Counted from the stretch's first letter, positions 39,821-49,165 are shown. The stretch is 64,000 bases of DNA from Lactiplantibacillus mudanjiangensis (GCF_005405385.1 NZ_BJDY01000004.1:372001-436000), one strand, 5' to 3'. Notes: generated by a model not told the origin, from the sequence alone. Numbers and translations: made by a program.

Positions 39821-40024
39821 TAGTGTCAGCCATTCGATGCGGGCACTACGCTCGCATCGAATGTGACCAGTAATTATCTTCGTATGATGAAAAATCTACG
39901 GGAAGTCACATAGATGTTGTCATTTAACAACTGTGTGGCTTTTCAATCAACTCGGGTCGAGGCTTTTTTGCCATCGCTCAGTTGGCAACGAAACGCTCAC
40001 AGTTTAGACTGTGGGCGTTTTTTT
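39804..40024 (+). promoter_or_regulatory. Ribosome-mediated attenuator upstream of tkt
   Basis: Competing pairings in order: region 1 ATTACTGGT (39804-39812, inside the Tyr-Trp codons) with ACCAGTAAT (39866-39874); within it a perfect 11-bp hairpin CATTCGATGCG/CGCATCGAATG (39831-39863). TGTGAC (39862-39867) with GTCACA (39905-39910). GTCACA arm with TGTGTGGCT in a hairpin (39904-39940). AACTGTG (39929-39935) with CACAGTT (39998-40004), which would break the terminator 39993-40024. Stalling at the aromatic codons would shift the chain toward read-through. Confidence 0.75.
39993..40024 (+). terminator. Attenuator terminator before tkt
   Basis: ACGCTCACAGT / ACTGTGGGCGT, 11 bp with one T-G pair, TTAG loop, seven T, ending 22 nt before the tkt ATG. 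Confidence 0.9.
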
Positions 40025-40046
40025 GATAGAGAAAGGGATTGATAAC

Positions 40047-42068
40047 ATGAAATTAACCAACTTTGATGAAACCGATCAATTAGCAGTAACTAATTTACGG
40101 GTATTGAGTGCGGAAATGATTGAACAAGCCAAATCCGGTCATCCGGGATTGCCACTCGGGGCGGCACCGATGTTATGGGTGTTGTGGAGTCGTCACTTAC
40201 GGCTTGATCCCCAAACACCCAAATGGTTGAATCGCGACCGATTTGTCTTATCAGCGGGTCATGGTTCTGCCTTGTTATACAGCCTGTTACATGTCAGTGG
40301 CTTTGATGTCACGATGGATGATTTGAAACATTTCCGACAGTTCGGCAGTCGGACGCCGGGGCATCCTGAATATGGTGTGGTTGATGGCGTTGAAGCTACG
40401 ACCGGTCCTTTAGGCCAAGGGTTAGGTATGGCGGTTGGCATGGCTTTAGCCGAAACGCATTTAAGCGCGCAATTCGAAACGGAGCCAGCGTTGATTGATC
40501 ACTACACTTACAGTTTAGTTGGCGATGGTGATTTGATGGAAGGCGTCTCACATGAGGCCGCTAGCTTTGCGGGGCAACATCAACTTGGTAAATTAATTGT
40601 CTTGTATGATGACAATTCGATTTCACTAGATGGTCCCACCAGTCGATCGTTTAAAACTGATGTCACGCAACGGTTTGAAAGTTACGGTTGGGATACTCAA
40701 GTGGTGACGGATGGTAACGATCTAGCCGCTATCGATGCCGCGATTAATCGGGCCAAGCAAACGGCGCAACCTTCTTTGATTGCCGTGAAAACCGTGATTG
40801 GATTTGGCGCACCGGGTGCTGGCACTAACGCGGTACACGGCAGTCCCTTAGGCGAAGCTGGTTTAGCAGCGTTACGCCAAAACTTAAATTGGACGGCCAA
40901 GCCATTTACGGTCGTACCAGCAGTGGCTAAACGAGCCCAAACGATGATTATGGCTCGTGGGCATCAAGCCGCTGAGCAGTGGCAACAACGCGTTGATCAA
41001 TTACCATTGCCGATGCTACGGCAATTAAAACAACAATTAACGACGACGTTACCTTTAGATTTAGCGGCGCAATTACCCAGTTACGATGAAGGGGCCGAAG
41101 CATCACGGATGACCAGTCATACGATGATTCAAACGTTAGCCGCTCATTTACCAGAACTTGTCGGTGGCTCAGCGGACCTGGCGAGTTCTAATAAGACGAC
41201 GATTGAAACGGATGACTTGATGACGCCGGCTCATCCAGCTGAACGAAACTTAGCGTTTGGTGTTCGTGAATTCGGCGAAGGGGCGATCTTAAATGGCATG
41301 GCGTTACATGGTGGCTTACGTGTCTTTGGTAGTACTTTCCTCGTCTTCTCGGATTACTTGCGTGGGGCGATTCGATTGGCAGCGCTGCAGCATTTACCAG
41401 TGACCTACGTCTTCACACATGACTCAATTGCGGTCGGTGAAGATGGTCCGACCCATCAACCGATTGAACAATTGATGAGTTTGCGACTCATTCCGAATGT
41501 CACAGTTTTACGACTGAGTGATCCGAATGAAACGGTCGCGGCTTGGTGGCAAGCAGTCAATGCCACCGATCATCCAACCGTCTTAATTTTGACACGTCAA
41601 AACTTAGCGGTACTGCCAAATAGCAAACGGTTAGCGATGACTGGCGTGGCTCGTGGCGGGTACGTCTTGTCCCCACAAAAAGGGCTTGAACCAACGGGAA
41701 TCTTAATTGCCAGTGGTTCCGAAGTCGGGTTAGCGATTAAAGCGCAAGCAAAATTAGCGCGGTTAGGTCAAGACGTTAGCGTGGTGTCGATGCCATCGAT
41801 GGACTTATTCCAACAACAATCGGCTCAATACCAAGCCAGCGTCTTACCACCACAAGTTCGTCGGCGTGTGGCTGTTGAAATGGGTGCCACGTTAGGTTGG
41901 GAACGGTTCGTCGGTTTAGACGGCACGGTGGTCGGACTCGATCACTTTGGTGCCAGCGGTCCCGCCGAAGCCGTTTTACCAGCATTAGGCTTTGCTGTTG
42001 ATGCGGTAGTTCAAGCATACCAACAAACCCATGTCGAACGTGCTGGGCAACGATTAGCCGTTATTTAG
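40047..42068 (+). CDS. tkt: Transketolase
   Basis: Thiamine-diphosphate enzyme moving two-carbon units between sugar phosphates; it yields erythrose 4-phosphate, a substrate of the DAHP synthase encoded two genes on. 673 residues. [22 protein letters not shown], the ThDP motif GDGDLMEG...N and [15 protein letters not shown] are intact. ATG at 40047 is chosen because AGAAAGGG lies upstream; an in-frame ATG at 40011 lies inside the terminator. First gene of the aro operon, aroE follows after 16 nt. Confidence 0.95.
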   Translation: MKLTNFDETDQLAVTNLRVLSAEMIEQAKSGHPGLPLGAAPMLWVLWSRHLRLDPQTPKWLNRDRFVLSAGHGSALLYSLLHVSGFDVTMDDLKHFRQFGSRTPGHPEYGVVDGVEATTGPLGQGLGMAVGMALAETHLSAQFETEPALIDHYTYSLVGDGDLMEGVSHEAASFAGQHQLGKLIVLYDDNSISLDGPTSRSFKTDVTQRFESYGWDTQVVTDGNDLAAIDAAINRAKQTAQPSLIAVKTVIGFGAPGAGTNAVHGSPLGEAGLAALRQNLNWTAKPFTVVPAVAKRAQTMIMARGHQAAEQWQQRVDQLPLPMLRQLKQQLTTTLPLDLAAQLPSYDEGAEASRMTSHTMIQTLAAHLPELVGGSADLASSNKTTIETDDLMTPAHPAERNLAFGVREFGEGAILNGMALHGGLRVFGSTFLVFSDYLRGAIRLAALQHLPVTYVFTHDSIAVGEDGPTHQPIEQLMSLRLIPNVTVLRLSDPNETVAAWWQAVNATDHPTVLILTRQNLAVLPNSKRLAMTGVARGGYVLSPQKGLEPTGILIASGSEVGLAIKAQAKLARLGQDVSVVSMPSMDLFQQQSAQYQASVLPPQVRRRVAVEMGATLGWERFVGLDGTVVGLDHFGASGPAEAVLPALGFAVDAVVQAYQQTHVERAGQRLAVI

Positions 42069-42084
42069 AGAGGAAGACGAGTCA

Positions 42085-42951
42085 ATGATTAATGGAAAAA
42101 CAGCACTATTTGGGTTTATGGCCCATCCGGCCAAACATAGCCGGTCACCTAAAATGCATAATTTGAGTTTTGATTACTGGCATATTAATGCCCGCTACTT
42201 GGCGTTCGATGTAGCGCCAACGGATTTGACGGGCGCGGTTGCTGGGATTCGTAGTATGGGAATTTCTGGGGTTAACTTATCGATGCCTTTTAAGGAAACA
42301 GTGGTGCCAATGCTTGATGGGATGACCACACGTGCCAAACGGATCAAAGCTGTGAATACGATTAAGAATGATCATGGCAAATTGATCGGTGATAGTACTG
42401 ATGGTGCTGGATTATACCAGGATTTACAACACCAAGGTTATGATCTACATGGGAAAAACGTGGTGATTTTAGGGGCCGGTGGCGCTGGCAAAGCGATCAT
42501 TGCGGCTGCGTTGGATTATGATGTCGCTAGTGTCACGGTTTTCAAGCGGGCCAACGCGACTTATGCCCAAGTTGACCAGTGGTTAAACGACTTGGCTAGT
42601 CAAACGGACATCACGATGCAATTACGGCCATATGATGATTTAAAAGCGATGCAACAGGCTGTTCAAGCTAGTGATTTGATTATCAATGCGACTAATGTCG
42701 GGATGACCACGGCTGGACTCCCATTGCCACCACAAGTGATGGCTACCTTAACACCAAGTCAAACCGTCTACGATGTGATTTATCAACCACTAGAGACTGA
42801 GTTTTTACGCCAAGCCAAAGCACTTGGATGTGCCACCCATAATGGGTTGGGCATGTTGATTTGGCAAGGGGCTTTAGCTTTTAAATTTTGGACCGGCAAA
42901 GAGATGCCGATTGCTGCTGTAACTGAATCGATTATGTCGACCGCCAACTAA
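42085..42951 (+). CDS. aroE: Shikimate dehydrogenase
   Basis: NADPH-dependent reduction of 3-dehydroshikimate to shikimate. 288 residues. Substrate motif HSRSPKMHN near the N-terminus, catalytic Lys in NLSMPFKE, nucleotide loop GAGGAGKA. Aromatic pathway step four. A quinate/shikimate paralogue (YdiB type) cannot be excluded, but position in the aro operon favours AroE. Confidence 0.92.
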   Translation: MINGKTALFGFMAHPAKHSRSPKMHNLSFDYWHINARYLAFDVAPTDLTGAVAGIRSMGISGVNLSMPFKETVVPMLDGMTTRAKRIKAVNTIKNDHGKLIGDSTDGAGLYQDLQHQGYDLHGKNVVILGAGGAGKAIIAAALDYDVASVTVFKRANATYAQVDQWLNDLASQTDITMQLRPYDDLKAMQQAVQASDLIINATNVGMTTAGLPLPPQVMATLTPSQTVYDVIYQPLETEFLRQAKALGCATHNGLGMLIWQGALAFKFWTGKEMPIAAVTESIMSTAN

Positions 42952-42967
42952 CGAGGAGTAGATAAAA

Positions 42968-43963
42968 ATGATTATTATTTTAAAAGAAACCACTGCCAGT
43001 GCCATGCAAGCCAGACTTGTTGCCCAATTCGGGGCTAAAACCGAAATTTTCACTCATGATAACCGGATTGCCTTACAAGGTGTCAACCCTGATGAGTTGC
43101 CAGCTGATGTGTTAGCTGCTGCCGATGAAGTCATTACCGATGTTCCCGCGGCCGTACAAAGTAGCCGGTTACTACATCCGGAAGATACGATTATTAAAAC
43201 GCCGCATAGTGTCATCGGTGGGGCAGACTTAGTAATGATGGCCGGACCTTGTTCCGTTGAAAGTGCCGAACATGTGATGGCCATGGCCAAAGTTGCTAAG
43301 CAAGGTGGCGCAACGGTCGTTCGTGGTGGGGCCTTCAAACCACGGACCTCACCATACTCGTTCCAAGGGCTTGGTGAAACCGGTCTTCAATACTTACGAG
43401 CTGCCGCTGATGCCAATGGCTTAGACATGATTACCGAAGTCATGGACGATGAACACGTTGAAATGGTCGCCAAGTATACCGATATTTTCCAAATTGGTGC
43501 GCGGAACATGCAAAACTTCTCGTTGTTAAAAGCTGTTGGCCAGACGAATATTCCAGTCGCTTTAAAGCGTGGGATGTCGGCAACAATCGATGATGTGTTA
43601 AATGCGGCTGAATACATCGCTGCTGGTGGTAATCATCAAATCATGCTCCTCGAACGTGGGATTCGGACCTTCGACAATAAGTACACGCGCAACACGTTTG
43701 ACTTAGGTGCCGTGCCAGTTCTGCAACAATTAACACACTACCCAGTTATTGTGGATCCTAGTCATGCGGTTGGTGAATGGGATCTCGTGACCCCAATGGC
43801 GATGGCCGGCGTCGCTGCTAGTGCCAGCGGAATGATTGTGGAAATTCATGACGATCCAACTCATGCGCTATCAGACGGGCCGCAAGCTTTGAAACCGAAG
43901 ACTTACTTGAAGATGGCAAAGCAAGCGTTCCAATTACATGATTTGATGCAAACCTGGGATTAG
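42968..43963 (+). CDS. aroA: 3-deoxy-7-phosphoheptulonate (DAHP) synthase, type I-beta
   Basis: Condenses phosphoenolpyruvate and erythrose 4-phosphate, the first step of the shikimate pathway. 331 residues: an N-terminal ferredoxin-like regulatory domain (about 1-80) as in Thermotoga-type enzymes, where it mediates Tyr/Phe feedback, then the barrel with AGPCSVESAEH, RGGAFKPRTSPYSFQG and DPSHAVG. Called aroA in Gram-positive nomenclature (aroF/aroG elsewhere). ATG after GAGGAG. The stop touches the aroB leader codons, so translation is coupled. Confidence 0.94.
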   Translation: MIIILKETTASAMQARLVAQFGAKTEIFTHDNRIALQGVNPDELPADVLAAADEVITDVPAAVQSSRLLHPEDTIIKTPHSVIGGADLVMMAGPCSVESAEHVMAMAKVAKQGGATVVRGGAFKPRTSPYSFQGLGETGLQYLRAAADANGLDMITEVMDDEHVEMVAKYTDIFQIGARNMQNFSLLKAVGQTNIPVALKRGMSATIDDVLNAAEYIAAGGNHQIMLLERGIRTFDNKYTRNTFDLGAVPVLQQLTHYPVIVDPSHAVGEWDLVTPMAMAGVAASASGMIVEIHDDPTHALSDGPQALKPKTYLKMAKQAFQLHDLMQTWD

Positions 43964-43972
43964 GTGATGCCA

Positions 43973-45049
43973 ATGACAATTATTCCAGTCAAAACGGCGA
44001 CACAAGCTTATGACGTTCGCTTAGTCGATCACGGCTTAGATCAAATTGCTGAACATATTGCATCGGTTTGGACACCATGCCGTGTCGCATTAATTACGGA
44101 TACAACCGTTGGGCCGTTGTATGCGGCTAAAGTAGTGACACAATTAACCAATGCCGGGTATTGTGTGAACGTCCTAACGGTGCCAGCTGGTGAAGCCAGT
44201 AAGAGTTGGACCCAAGTGGAACGATTGATTACGGCCATGAGTACGATGCATTTAACTCGGAGCGATGGGGTGATCGCACTAGGCGGGGGCGTGGTTGGCG
44301 ATTTAGCCGGTTTCGTTGCGTCGATCTACTTACGCGGATTAAGTTTGATTCAAGTGCCAACCTCATTATTGGCACAAGTTGATAGTTCGGTCGGTGGTAA
44401 AACGGCGATTGATCTGCCAACCGGTAAAAACTTAGTGGGCAGTTTTTATCAACCGGCGTTGGTCTTGATTGATCCGCAAACCTTAACGACACTACCAGCG
44501 CGTAGTTTGGCCGAGGGGTATGGGGAAATTGTGAAATGTGCGGCTTTAGTTGGTGGGGCGTTTTGGGCGTTAGTGACGCAGATTAACCAGTTGGCGGATT
44601 TAATTCCGAATGCCGCGGCATTGATTACTGCCAGCGTGCAATTTAAAGCGCAAGTGGTGATGGCGGATGAAAAAGAGGGTGGCCAACGGCAGTTGTTGAA
44701 CTTTGGCCATACCATTGGTCATGCGGTGGAATTGCTTGGTCAAGGTCGTTGGATGCATGGTGAAGCAGTCGCGATTGGCTTAGTTCAGGTTAGCCGGTTG
44801 TTTGAAGCGCACCAACTTACGCCAGCAGGCACCGCTGATCAATTAGCGGCACGGCTCCAAGCAGTGGGGTTACCAACATCATTACCAGATTTGCCGGTCA
44901 CGCAATTGTTAGCGGCGATGCAACATGATAAAAAGGTTCATGGCAATCAACTGACGTGGGTCTATTTAACGGCGATCGGGAGGCCAGAATTACGAGCAGT
45001 ACCGGTCTTACAATTGAAGGATTGGTTAGCGCCAATGATAAAGGATTAA
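43973..45049 (+). CDS. aroB: 3-dehydroquinate synthase
   Basis: Converts DAHP to 3-dehydroquinate using NAD and a divalent metal. ATG at 43973 is chosen because TAGGTGATG, overlapping the upstream stop, is then correctly spaced; in-frame GTG 43964 and ATG 43967 are alternatives. 358 residues. GGGVVGDLAGFVAS (NAD loop), VGGKTAIDLPTGKNLVG and the metal ligands in NFGHTIGHAVE are present. Last gene before a strong bidirectional terminator; aroC, aroK and aroA/EPSP genes are not here. Confidence 0.94.
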   Translation: MTIIPVKTATQAYDVRLVDHGLDQIAEHIASVWTPCRVALITDTTVGPLYAAKVVTQLTNAGYCVNVLTVPAGEASKSWTQVERLITAMSTMHLTRSDGVIALGGGVVGDLAGFVASIYLRGLSLIQVPTSLLAQVDSSVGGKTAIDLPTGKNLVGSFYQPALVLIDPQTLTTLPARSLAEGYGEIVKCAALVGGAFWALVTQINQLADLIPNAAALITASVQFKAQVVMADEKEGGQRQLLNFGHTIGHAVELLGQGRWMHGEAVAIGLVQVSRLFEAHQLTPAGTADQLAARLQAVGLPTSLPDLPVTQLLAAMQHDKKVHGNQLTWVYLTAIGRPELRAVPVLQLKDWLAPMIKD

Positions 45050-45086
45050 AAAAGCGTCACGCAGGGCAAGCTGCGTGACGTTTTTT
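45050..45086. terminator. Bidirectional terminator after aroB
   Basis: CGTCACGCAG / CTGCGTGACG, perfect 10 bp with a GGCAAG loop, preceded by a run of A and followed by six T, so it serves both aroB and the convergent gene. Confidence 0.94.
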
Positions 45087-45094
45087 GCGACCAG

Positions 45095-45535
45095 TTACTG
45101 GTCAATATAATGGCTTAAAATCGTTAATAATTGGTCAAAATCTGGTGGATAAGCGCCGGTTCCACGGCGATGAATGTAATTTGTTGCATGGAGGACTTGA
45201 TGATCCAGTCGATCTTGAGTGGTCCGCCAATCATCATTGGATAAAATGATTTCCCAATAATCGTGATTAGGTTTGTCGGTATCGAGCCGATCATAAACCC
45301 CTTGCCATGGTTGAATAATCGCCATTAGGTCCGCGACCAATAGTGGAATCATGGTTTTCTCGATTTTAAAATGACGGTGCCAATATTTTGGCGAAAAAAA
45401 GTGTTTCAGGGTGGGCCAATGCCGTTGGCTGACGACAAAGCGATGCGGTCCGCACTCGCATCGAAGTTGAAAATAACCATCCCGATTGCGCAACTTAAAG
45501 TACAGAGTTGCCACTGCTGTCGGTTGAGTTGACAT
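45095..45535 (-). CDS. Protein of unknown function
   Basis: 146 residues, not recognised. Rich in Trp, His and Tyr; no signal peptide or membrane helix. It has a compact N-terminal region with CECG near residue 26 and a C-terminal half of predicted helices. ATG with AATAGGAG upstream. Monocistronic, convergent with aroB. A perfect palindrome lies 33-53 bp upstream of its start and may be its operator. Function not assigned. Confidence 0.7.
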   Translation of the reverse strand: MSTQPTAVATLYFKLRNRDGYFQLRCECGPHRFVVSQRHWPTLKHFFSPKYWHRHFKIEKTMIPLLVADLMAIIQPWQGVYDRLDTDKPNHDYWEIILSNDDWRTTQDRLDHQVLHATNYIHRRGTGAYPPDFDQLLTILSHYIDQ

Positions 45536-45566
45536 GCCTTTTTCTCCTATTAAAATATATCCCCCA

Positions 45567-45588
45567 TTTAGTACTTCCCGGTACTAAA
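45567..45588. promoter_or_regulatory. Operator-like palindrome
   Basis: TTTAGTAC-TTCCCG-GTACTAAA: perfect 8-bp half sites with a 6-bp spacer, upstream of the unknown leftward gene; a TATATT -10 candidate on the minus strand is at 45554-45559. No regulator gene is adjacent. Confidence 0.6.
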
Positions 45589-45704
45589 AAATACCCCATT
45601 GGTGCATACCGCTATTATGACTGAAACCGATAGTTAATACAAGTGTATTAATTAAAAAAAGATTGGTCACAAACTGCGGTCCGAAGCTTTTTATAACGAT
45701 TTAC

Positions 45705-46019
45705 TTAATCAGCATTACTTTCGAAAGTCATTTCACTCATTGACAGTTCCAGGTCATCTAAAACATCGTTGGTGGTTAAAAATTGTTCCCAGGCAGCAAC
45801 TGATTGATCACGAGTATGTGGTGTAATTTTTTGATGGAGATTATCAATCACGCCGTCGAGTAATTTTTCTGCCTGACGATTAATTTCAGCATCGTTATAA
45901 CGCCGTGCTGGCAAGCGTTCTTGGTTCTGTTGGTTTAAAAAATCAGTCGCCTTCGTCATAAAAATGGTGACCACTTGTGAGTTATCAGCCAAGAAGGCTT
46001 TTAAAGTTGCATTATCCAA
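45705..46019 (-). CDS. Small protein of unknown function
   Basis: 104 residues, acidic C-terminus (LDDLELSMSEMTFESNAD), mostly helical, no membrane segment. TTG start at 46019 is chosen because AGGAGG lies 8 nt upstream; the product begins MDNATLKAFLADNS. A TGTTATAGT extended -10 is at about 46049 on the minus strand. Not recognised; its own promoter suggests a monocistronic gene. Confidence 0.7.
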   Translation of the reverse strand: MDNATLKAFLADNSQVVTIFMTKATDFLNQQNQERLPARRYNDAEINRQAEKLLDGVIDNLHQKITPHTRDQSVAAWEQFLTTNDVLDDLELSMSEMTFESNAD

Positions 46020-46176
46020 GTCAATTTCCTCCTAAATGATTCTTTTCTACTATAACATAGGTAGGGACGAGTACTGATGATTAAAGATCGTGGGTTATCG
46101 GCAATGTGAATAAATAAACAACTTAATAAAATAAAATTTTTTAGTTGATTATCAGGAACAAGTCAATAGTAGCTGA

Positions 46177-46190
46177 TGTGAACGCTGTCA
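46177..46190. promoter_or_regulatory. Candidate catabolite-responsive element (cre)
   Basis: TGTGAACGCTGTCA fits the CcpA consensus TGWNANCGNTNWCA at every fixed position. It lies about 40 bp upstream of the fum promoter -35, and also upstream of the divergent unknown gene. Confidence 0.55.
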
Positions 46191-46229
46191 AGATAACCTC
46201 ATAAGCAAAACTTATTGGTAAATAGAGAT

Positions 46230-46259
46230 TTGACTATACTATTTTGTGAAGTTTAGAAT
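46230..46259 (+). promoter_or_regulatory. fum promoter candidate
   Basis: TTGACT (46230-46235), 18 bp, TAGAAT (46254-46259). It gives about 60 nt of leader before fum. Confidence 0.6.
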
Positions 46260-46325
46260 TTGGTTGTTGATTAGTTGTTACCCATTTCACATTAAGTTAA
46301 ATTTTAAAATACGGAGGGTTTCATC

Positions 46326-47711
46326 ATGGAAAATTATCGAGTAGAATCAGACACTTTAGGCGACGTTCAAATTCCAGCTACCGCTTTATGGGGGGCACAA
46401 ACCGAACGGAGTCGCAATAACTTCCCAACCGGCGCAAAAATGCCACTGGAATTAATCAAAGCGTTACTACAAATTAAGAAGGCTGCCGCAATTGCGAACA
46501 AAGAATTAGATGCAATTGCTCCAGAAAAGGCCGATTTAATTGTGACTGCGATTGATCAATTGTTGAGTTTGGATGATGAAGACCTTCGCAAAGACTTTCC
46601 ATTAGTGATCTATCAAACTGGTTCTGGAACCCAAACGAATATGAACGTTAATGAAGTTGTCGCACATATGGCAGCTAAAATAAACCCAGACCTTGAAATC
46701 TTACCTAATGATGATGTGAATCACGGGCAAAGTTCCAATGATATCTTCCCAACGGCGATGAATATCACAGCCGCAGTAGCGGTGGACAATTTGGAAGCTG
46801 CTGCAGCGCATTTATTAGTCGAATTAAAAGAAAAACAAGCCAAATATTGGCGCGTGGTTAAAATCGGCCGGACCCATTTACAAGATGCCACGCCGATGAC
46901 CTTTGGCCAAGAAGTGAGTGGCTGGGCTAGCATGATTGAACATGACTTAAACTTCTTAAAACAATTAAACCCAACGTTAAGCGAACTCGCCATGGGTGGG
47001 ACCGCCGTTGGGACTGGCTTGAATGCTGCTCCACATTTTGCCGACATTATTGCCGAAAAGATGAGTGACCTATATGGGGTTAAATTCACCGCGGATTCTA
47101 ACAAGTTCTATGGTTTAGCAGCGCACTCAGGTTTAAATGTCGTTCACGGTGCCATTAAGACATTGGCAAGTGATTTAATGAAAATTGCTAACGATGTCCG
47201 GTTCTTAGCTAGTGGTCCTCGGGCCGGATATGGTGAATTAAACATTCCAGCTAACGAACCAGGCTCATCAATTATGCCTGGGAAAGTTAATCCAACACAG
47301 GCTGAAGCAGTTACCATGGCGGCTGTTCGGGTGATGGGTAACGATGTTGTTGTTGGCATGGCTTCAAGTCAAGGTAATTTTGAAATGAACGTTTACAAGC
47401 CAGTTTTAATTAGTGCTTTCCTTGAATCCGCTGAACTATTGGCCGGGACGATGACCGGGTTTGCGGATAAGATGATTCATGGTTTATCCGTAAATGCTGA
47501 TCGGATGGCTGAACTCGTTGATCGTTCCTTGATGACGGTCACGGCGTTGTCACCACATATTGGTTACCATGAAAGTGCCACGATTGCACAACAAGCCGAA
47601 AAAGATGGCACGACCTTAAAAGTAGCGGCCATTAAATCTGGCTTAGTGACTGAGGAACAATTCGATGAATGGATGGTTCCAATTGATATGACAAACATTG
47701 ATGAAAAATAA
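46326..47711 (+). CDS. fumC: Fumarate hydratase, class II
   Basis: Interconverts malate and fumarate without an iron-sulfur cluster. 461 residues. The superfamily signature GSSIMPGKVNPTQAEA and the active-site segments SGSGTQTNMNVNEV-like (TGSGTQTNMNVNE) and HGQSSNDIFPTAMN are intact. With the fumarate reductase downstream it forms the reductive branch malate to fumarate to succinate. ATG after ACGGAGGG. Confidence 0.95.
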   Translation: MENYRVESDTLGDVQIPATALWGAQTERSRNNFPTGAKMPLELIKALLQIKKAAAIANKELDAIAPEKADLIVTAIDQLLSLDDEDLRKDFPLVIYQTGSGTQTNMNVNEVVAHMAAKINPDLEILPNDDVNHGQSSNDIFPTAMNITAAVAVDNLEAAAAHLLVELKEKQAKYWRVVKIGRTHLQDATPMTFGQEVSGWASMIEHDLNFLKQLNPTLSELAMGGTAVGTGLNAAPHFADIIAEKMSDLYGVKFTADSNKFYGLAAHSGLNVVHGAIKTLASDLMKIANDVRFLASGPRAGYGELNIPANEPGSSIMPGKVNPTQAEAVTMAAVRVMGNDVVVGMASSQGNFEMNVYKPVLISAFLESAELLAGTMTGFADKMIHGLSVNADRMAELVDRSLMTVTALSPHIGYHESATIAQQAEKDGTTLKVAAIKSGLVTEEQFDEWMVPIDMTNIDEK

Positions 47712-47721
47712 GTAACCTTAG

Positions 47722-47755
47722 ACCTTCCGGCATTTTTATGGCGGAAGGTTGTTTG
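47722..47755 (+). terminator. Weak terminator-like hairpin between fum and frd
   Basis: ACCTTCCG / CGGAAGGT, 8 bp with a 12-nt loop, then TTGTTT. Likely only partial, since the genes act in one pathway. Confidence 0.55.
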
Positions 47756-47776
47756 AAAAGTGGAGGGAATCAAAAA

Positions 47777-49165
47777 ATGGCTGAAAAATTTGTCGCAACT
47801 GGCTTAGCAACCTTACAAGATAACTATGACTTGATCGTCATCGGTTCTGGTGGTGCCGGCTTAACGGCTGCCATCCAAGCGCATGAATTGGGCTTGAAAC
47901 CGGTAATCTTAGAAAAAATGTCAAAAATTGGTGGGAACACCACGCGGGCCTCATCTGGGATGAATGCGGCTGAAACCGATGTTCAATTAAATCACCATAT
48001 TGTGGATAGTTTTGAAGAATTCTATGCCGATACCTTTAAGGGTGGCGGCCAACAAAATAATCAAGAATTATTGAAATATTTCACGGAACACAGTGCACTG
48101 GCAATTGATTGGTTGGCTGATCATCAGATTGTCTTAGATGAATTGACGATTACAGGCGGGATGAGTACCATGCGGACCCATCGGCCAAGCTCAATGGCCC
48201 CAATTGGTGGTTTCTTAGTGAGTGAATTACTCAAACAAGTGGCAACCGAAAATATTCCATTGTATACCGATGTTAAAGTTAATGAATTGGTGTTGAATGA
48301 TGCGCATCAAATTAATGGTGTTAAAGTGACAACCGCTAATGGTGATCGTGAGCTCACGGCTAAAGCAGTTGTCTTAGCAACCGGTGGCTTTGGCGCTAAC
48401 CAAGCCTTATTAACCAAGTATCGTGCTGATTTAAAAGGGTATAACACCACTAACCAACCTGGCGCAACGGGTGATGGGATTGAACTAGCCCAAGCCATTG
48501 GTGCAAAGTTAGTGGACATGGACCAAGTTCAAGTTCACCCAACGGTGCAACAGGATACTGATCACGCCTACTTGATTGGCGAAGCCGTTCGTGGCGAAGG
48601 TGCTATTCTCGTTAATCAAAGCGGTGCCCGTTTTGTGAATGAATTAGATACACGCAAAAATGTGACGGCGGCCATTGATGAGTTAGGCGGCACTGGTGCT
48701 TGGTTGATCTTTGATCGCGAGATTCGTGATCGGGTTAAGGCCGTTGAATTTTATGATTCAATTGGACTTGTTAAAACTGCGGATACCGTTGCCGATTTGG
48801 CGACAACGACGAAACTTGATGCGGCAACTTTAACCAGTACAGTTGCGAACTGGAATCAAGCGGTTGCTGATCAAAATGATGCTGAATTTGGGCGGTCAAC
48901 GGGGATGGATCGTGATATTCAACATGGCCCATTCTATTCGATTCATATTGCACCCGCTGTTCATTACACCATGGGCGGGGTCGCGATTAATCACCTAACC
49001 CAAGTTTTAACAGCTCAAGATCAAGTGATTAATGGCTTGTTCGCAGCAGGCGAAGTTGTCGGCGGGTTGCATGGTAATAACCGAATTGGTGGGAATTCCA
49101 TTGCAGAAACGGTGATCTTTGGTCGTCAAGCCGGTCAACAAGTCTTTAAGTATTTGCAACAATAA
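47777..49165 (+). CDS. frdA: Fumarate reductase flavoprotein subunit (single-domain, soluble)
   Basis: FAD enzyme of the fumarate reductase / flavocytochrome c superfamily, reducing fumarate to succinate. ATG at 47777 is chosen because TGGAGGG lies upstream; an in-frame ATG at 47738 lies within the preceding hairpin. 462 residues: FAD motif GSGGAGLTAAIQA, active-site segments THRPSSMAPIGG, RGEGAILVN and GGNSIAETVIFGR. No signal peptide, heme motif or FMN-binding domain, so it is cytosolic and the electron donor is not encoded here. A related urocanate or other flavin reductase is possible; fum context favours fumarate. Confidence 0.88.
   Translation: MAEKFVATGLATLQDNYDLIVIGSGGAGLTAAIQAHELGLKPVILEKMSKIGGNTTRASSGMNAAETDVQLNHHIVDSFEEFYADTFKGGGQQNNQELLKYFTEHSALAIDWLADHQIVLDELTITGGMSTMRTHRPSSMAPIGGFLVSELLKQVATENIPLYTDVKVNELVLNDAHQINGVKVTTANGDRELTAKAVVLATGGFGANQALLTKYRADLKGYNTTNQPGATGDGIELAQAIGAKLVDMDQVQVHPTVQQDTDHAYLIGEAVRGEGAILVNQSGARFVNELDTRKNVTAAIDELGGTGAWLIFDREIRDRVKAVEFYDSIGLVKTADTVADLATTTKLDAATLTSTVANWNQAVADQNDAEFGRSTGMDRDIQHGPFYSIHIAPAVHYTMGGVAINHLTQVLTAQDQVINGLFAAGEVVGGLHGNNRIGGNSIAETVIFGRQAGQQVFKYLQQ

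Noticed and set aside
39941-39966. CTCG-GGT-CGAG with six T as a further terminator in the aro leader
   Set aside because: A 4-bp stem is too weak to terminate; the 39993-40024 stem is the credible one.
46240-46290. TGTGAA and TTCACA as a Rex site before fum
   Set aside because: The halves are about 35 bp apart, far more than the Rex spacing.
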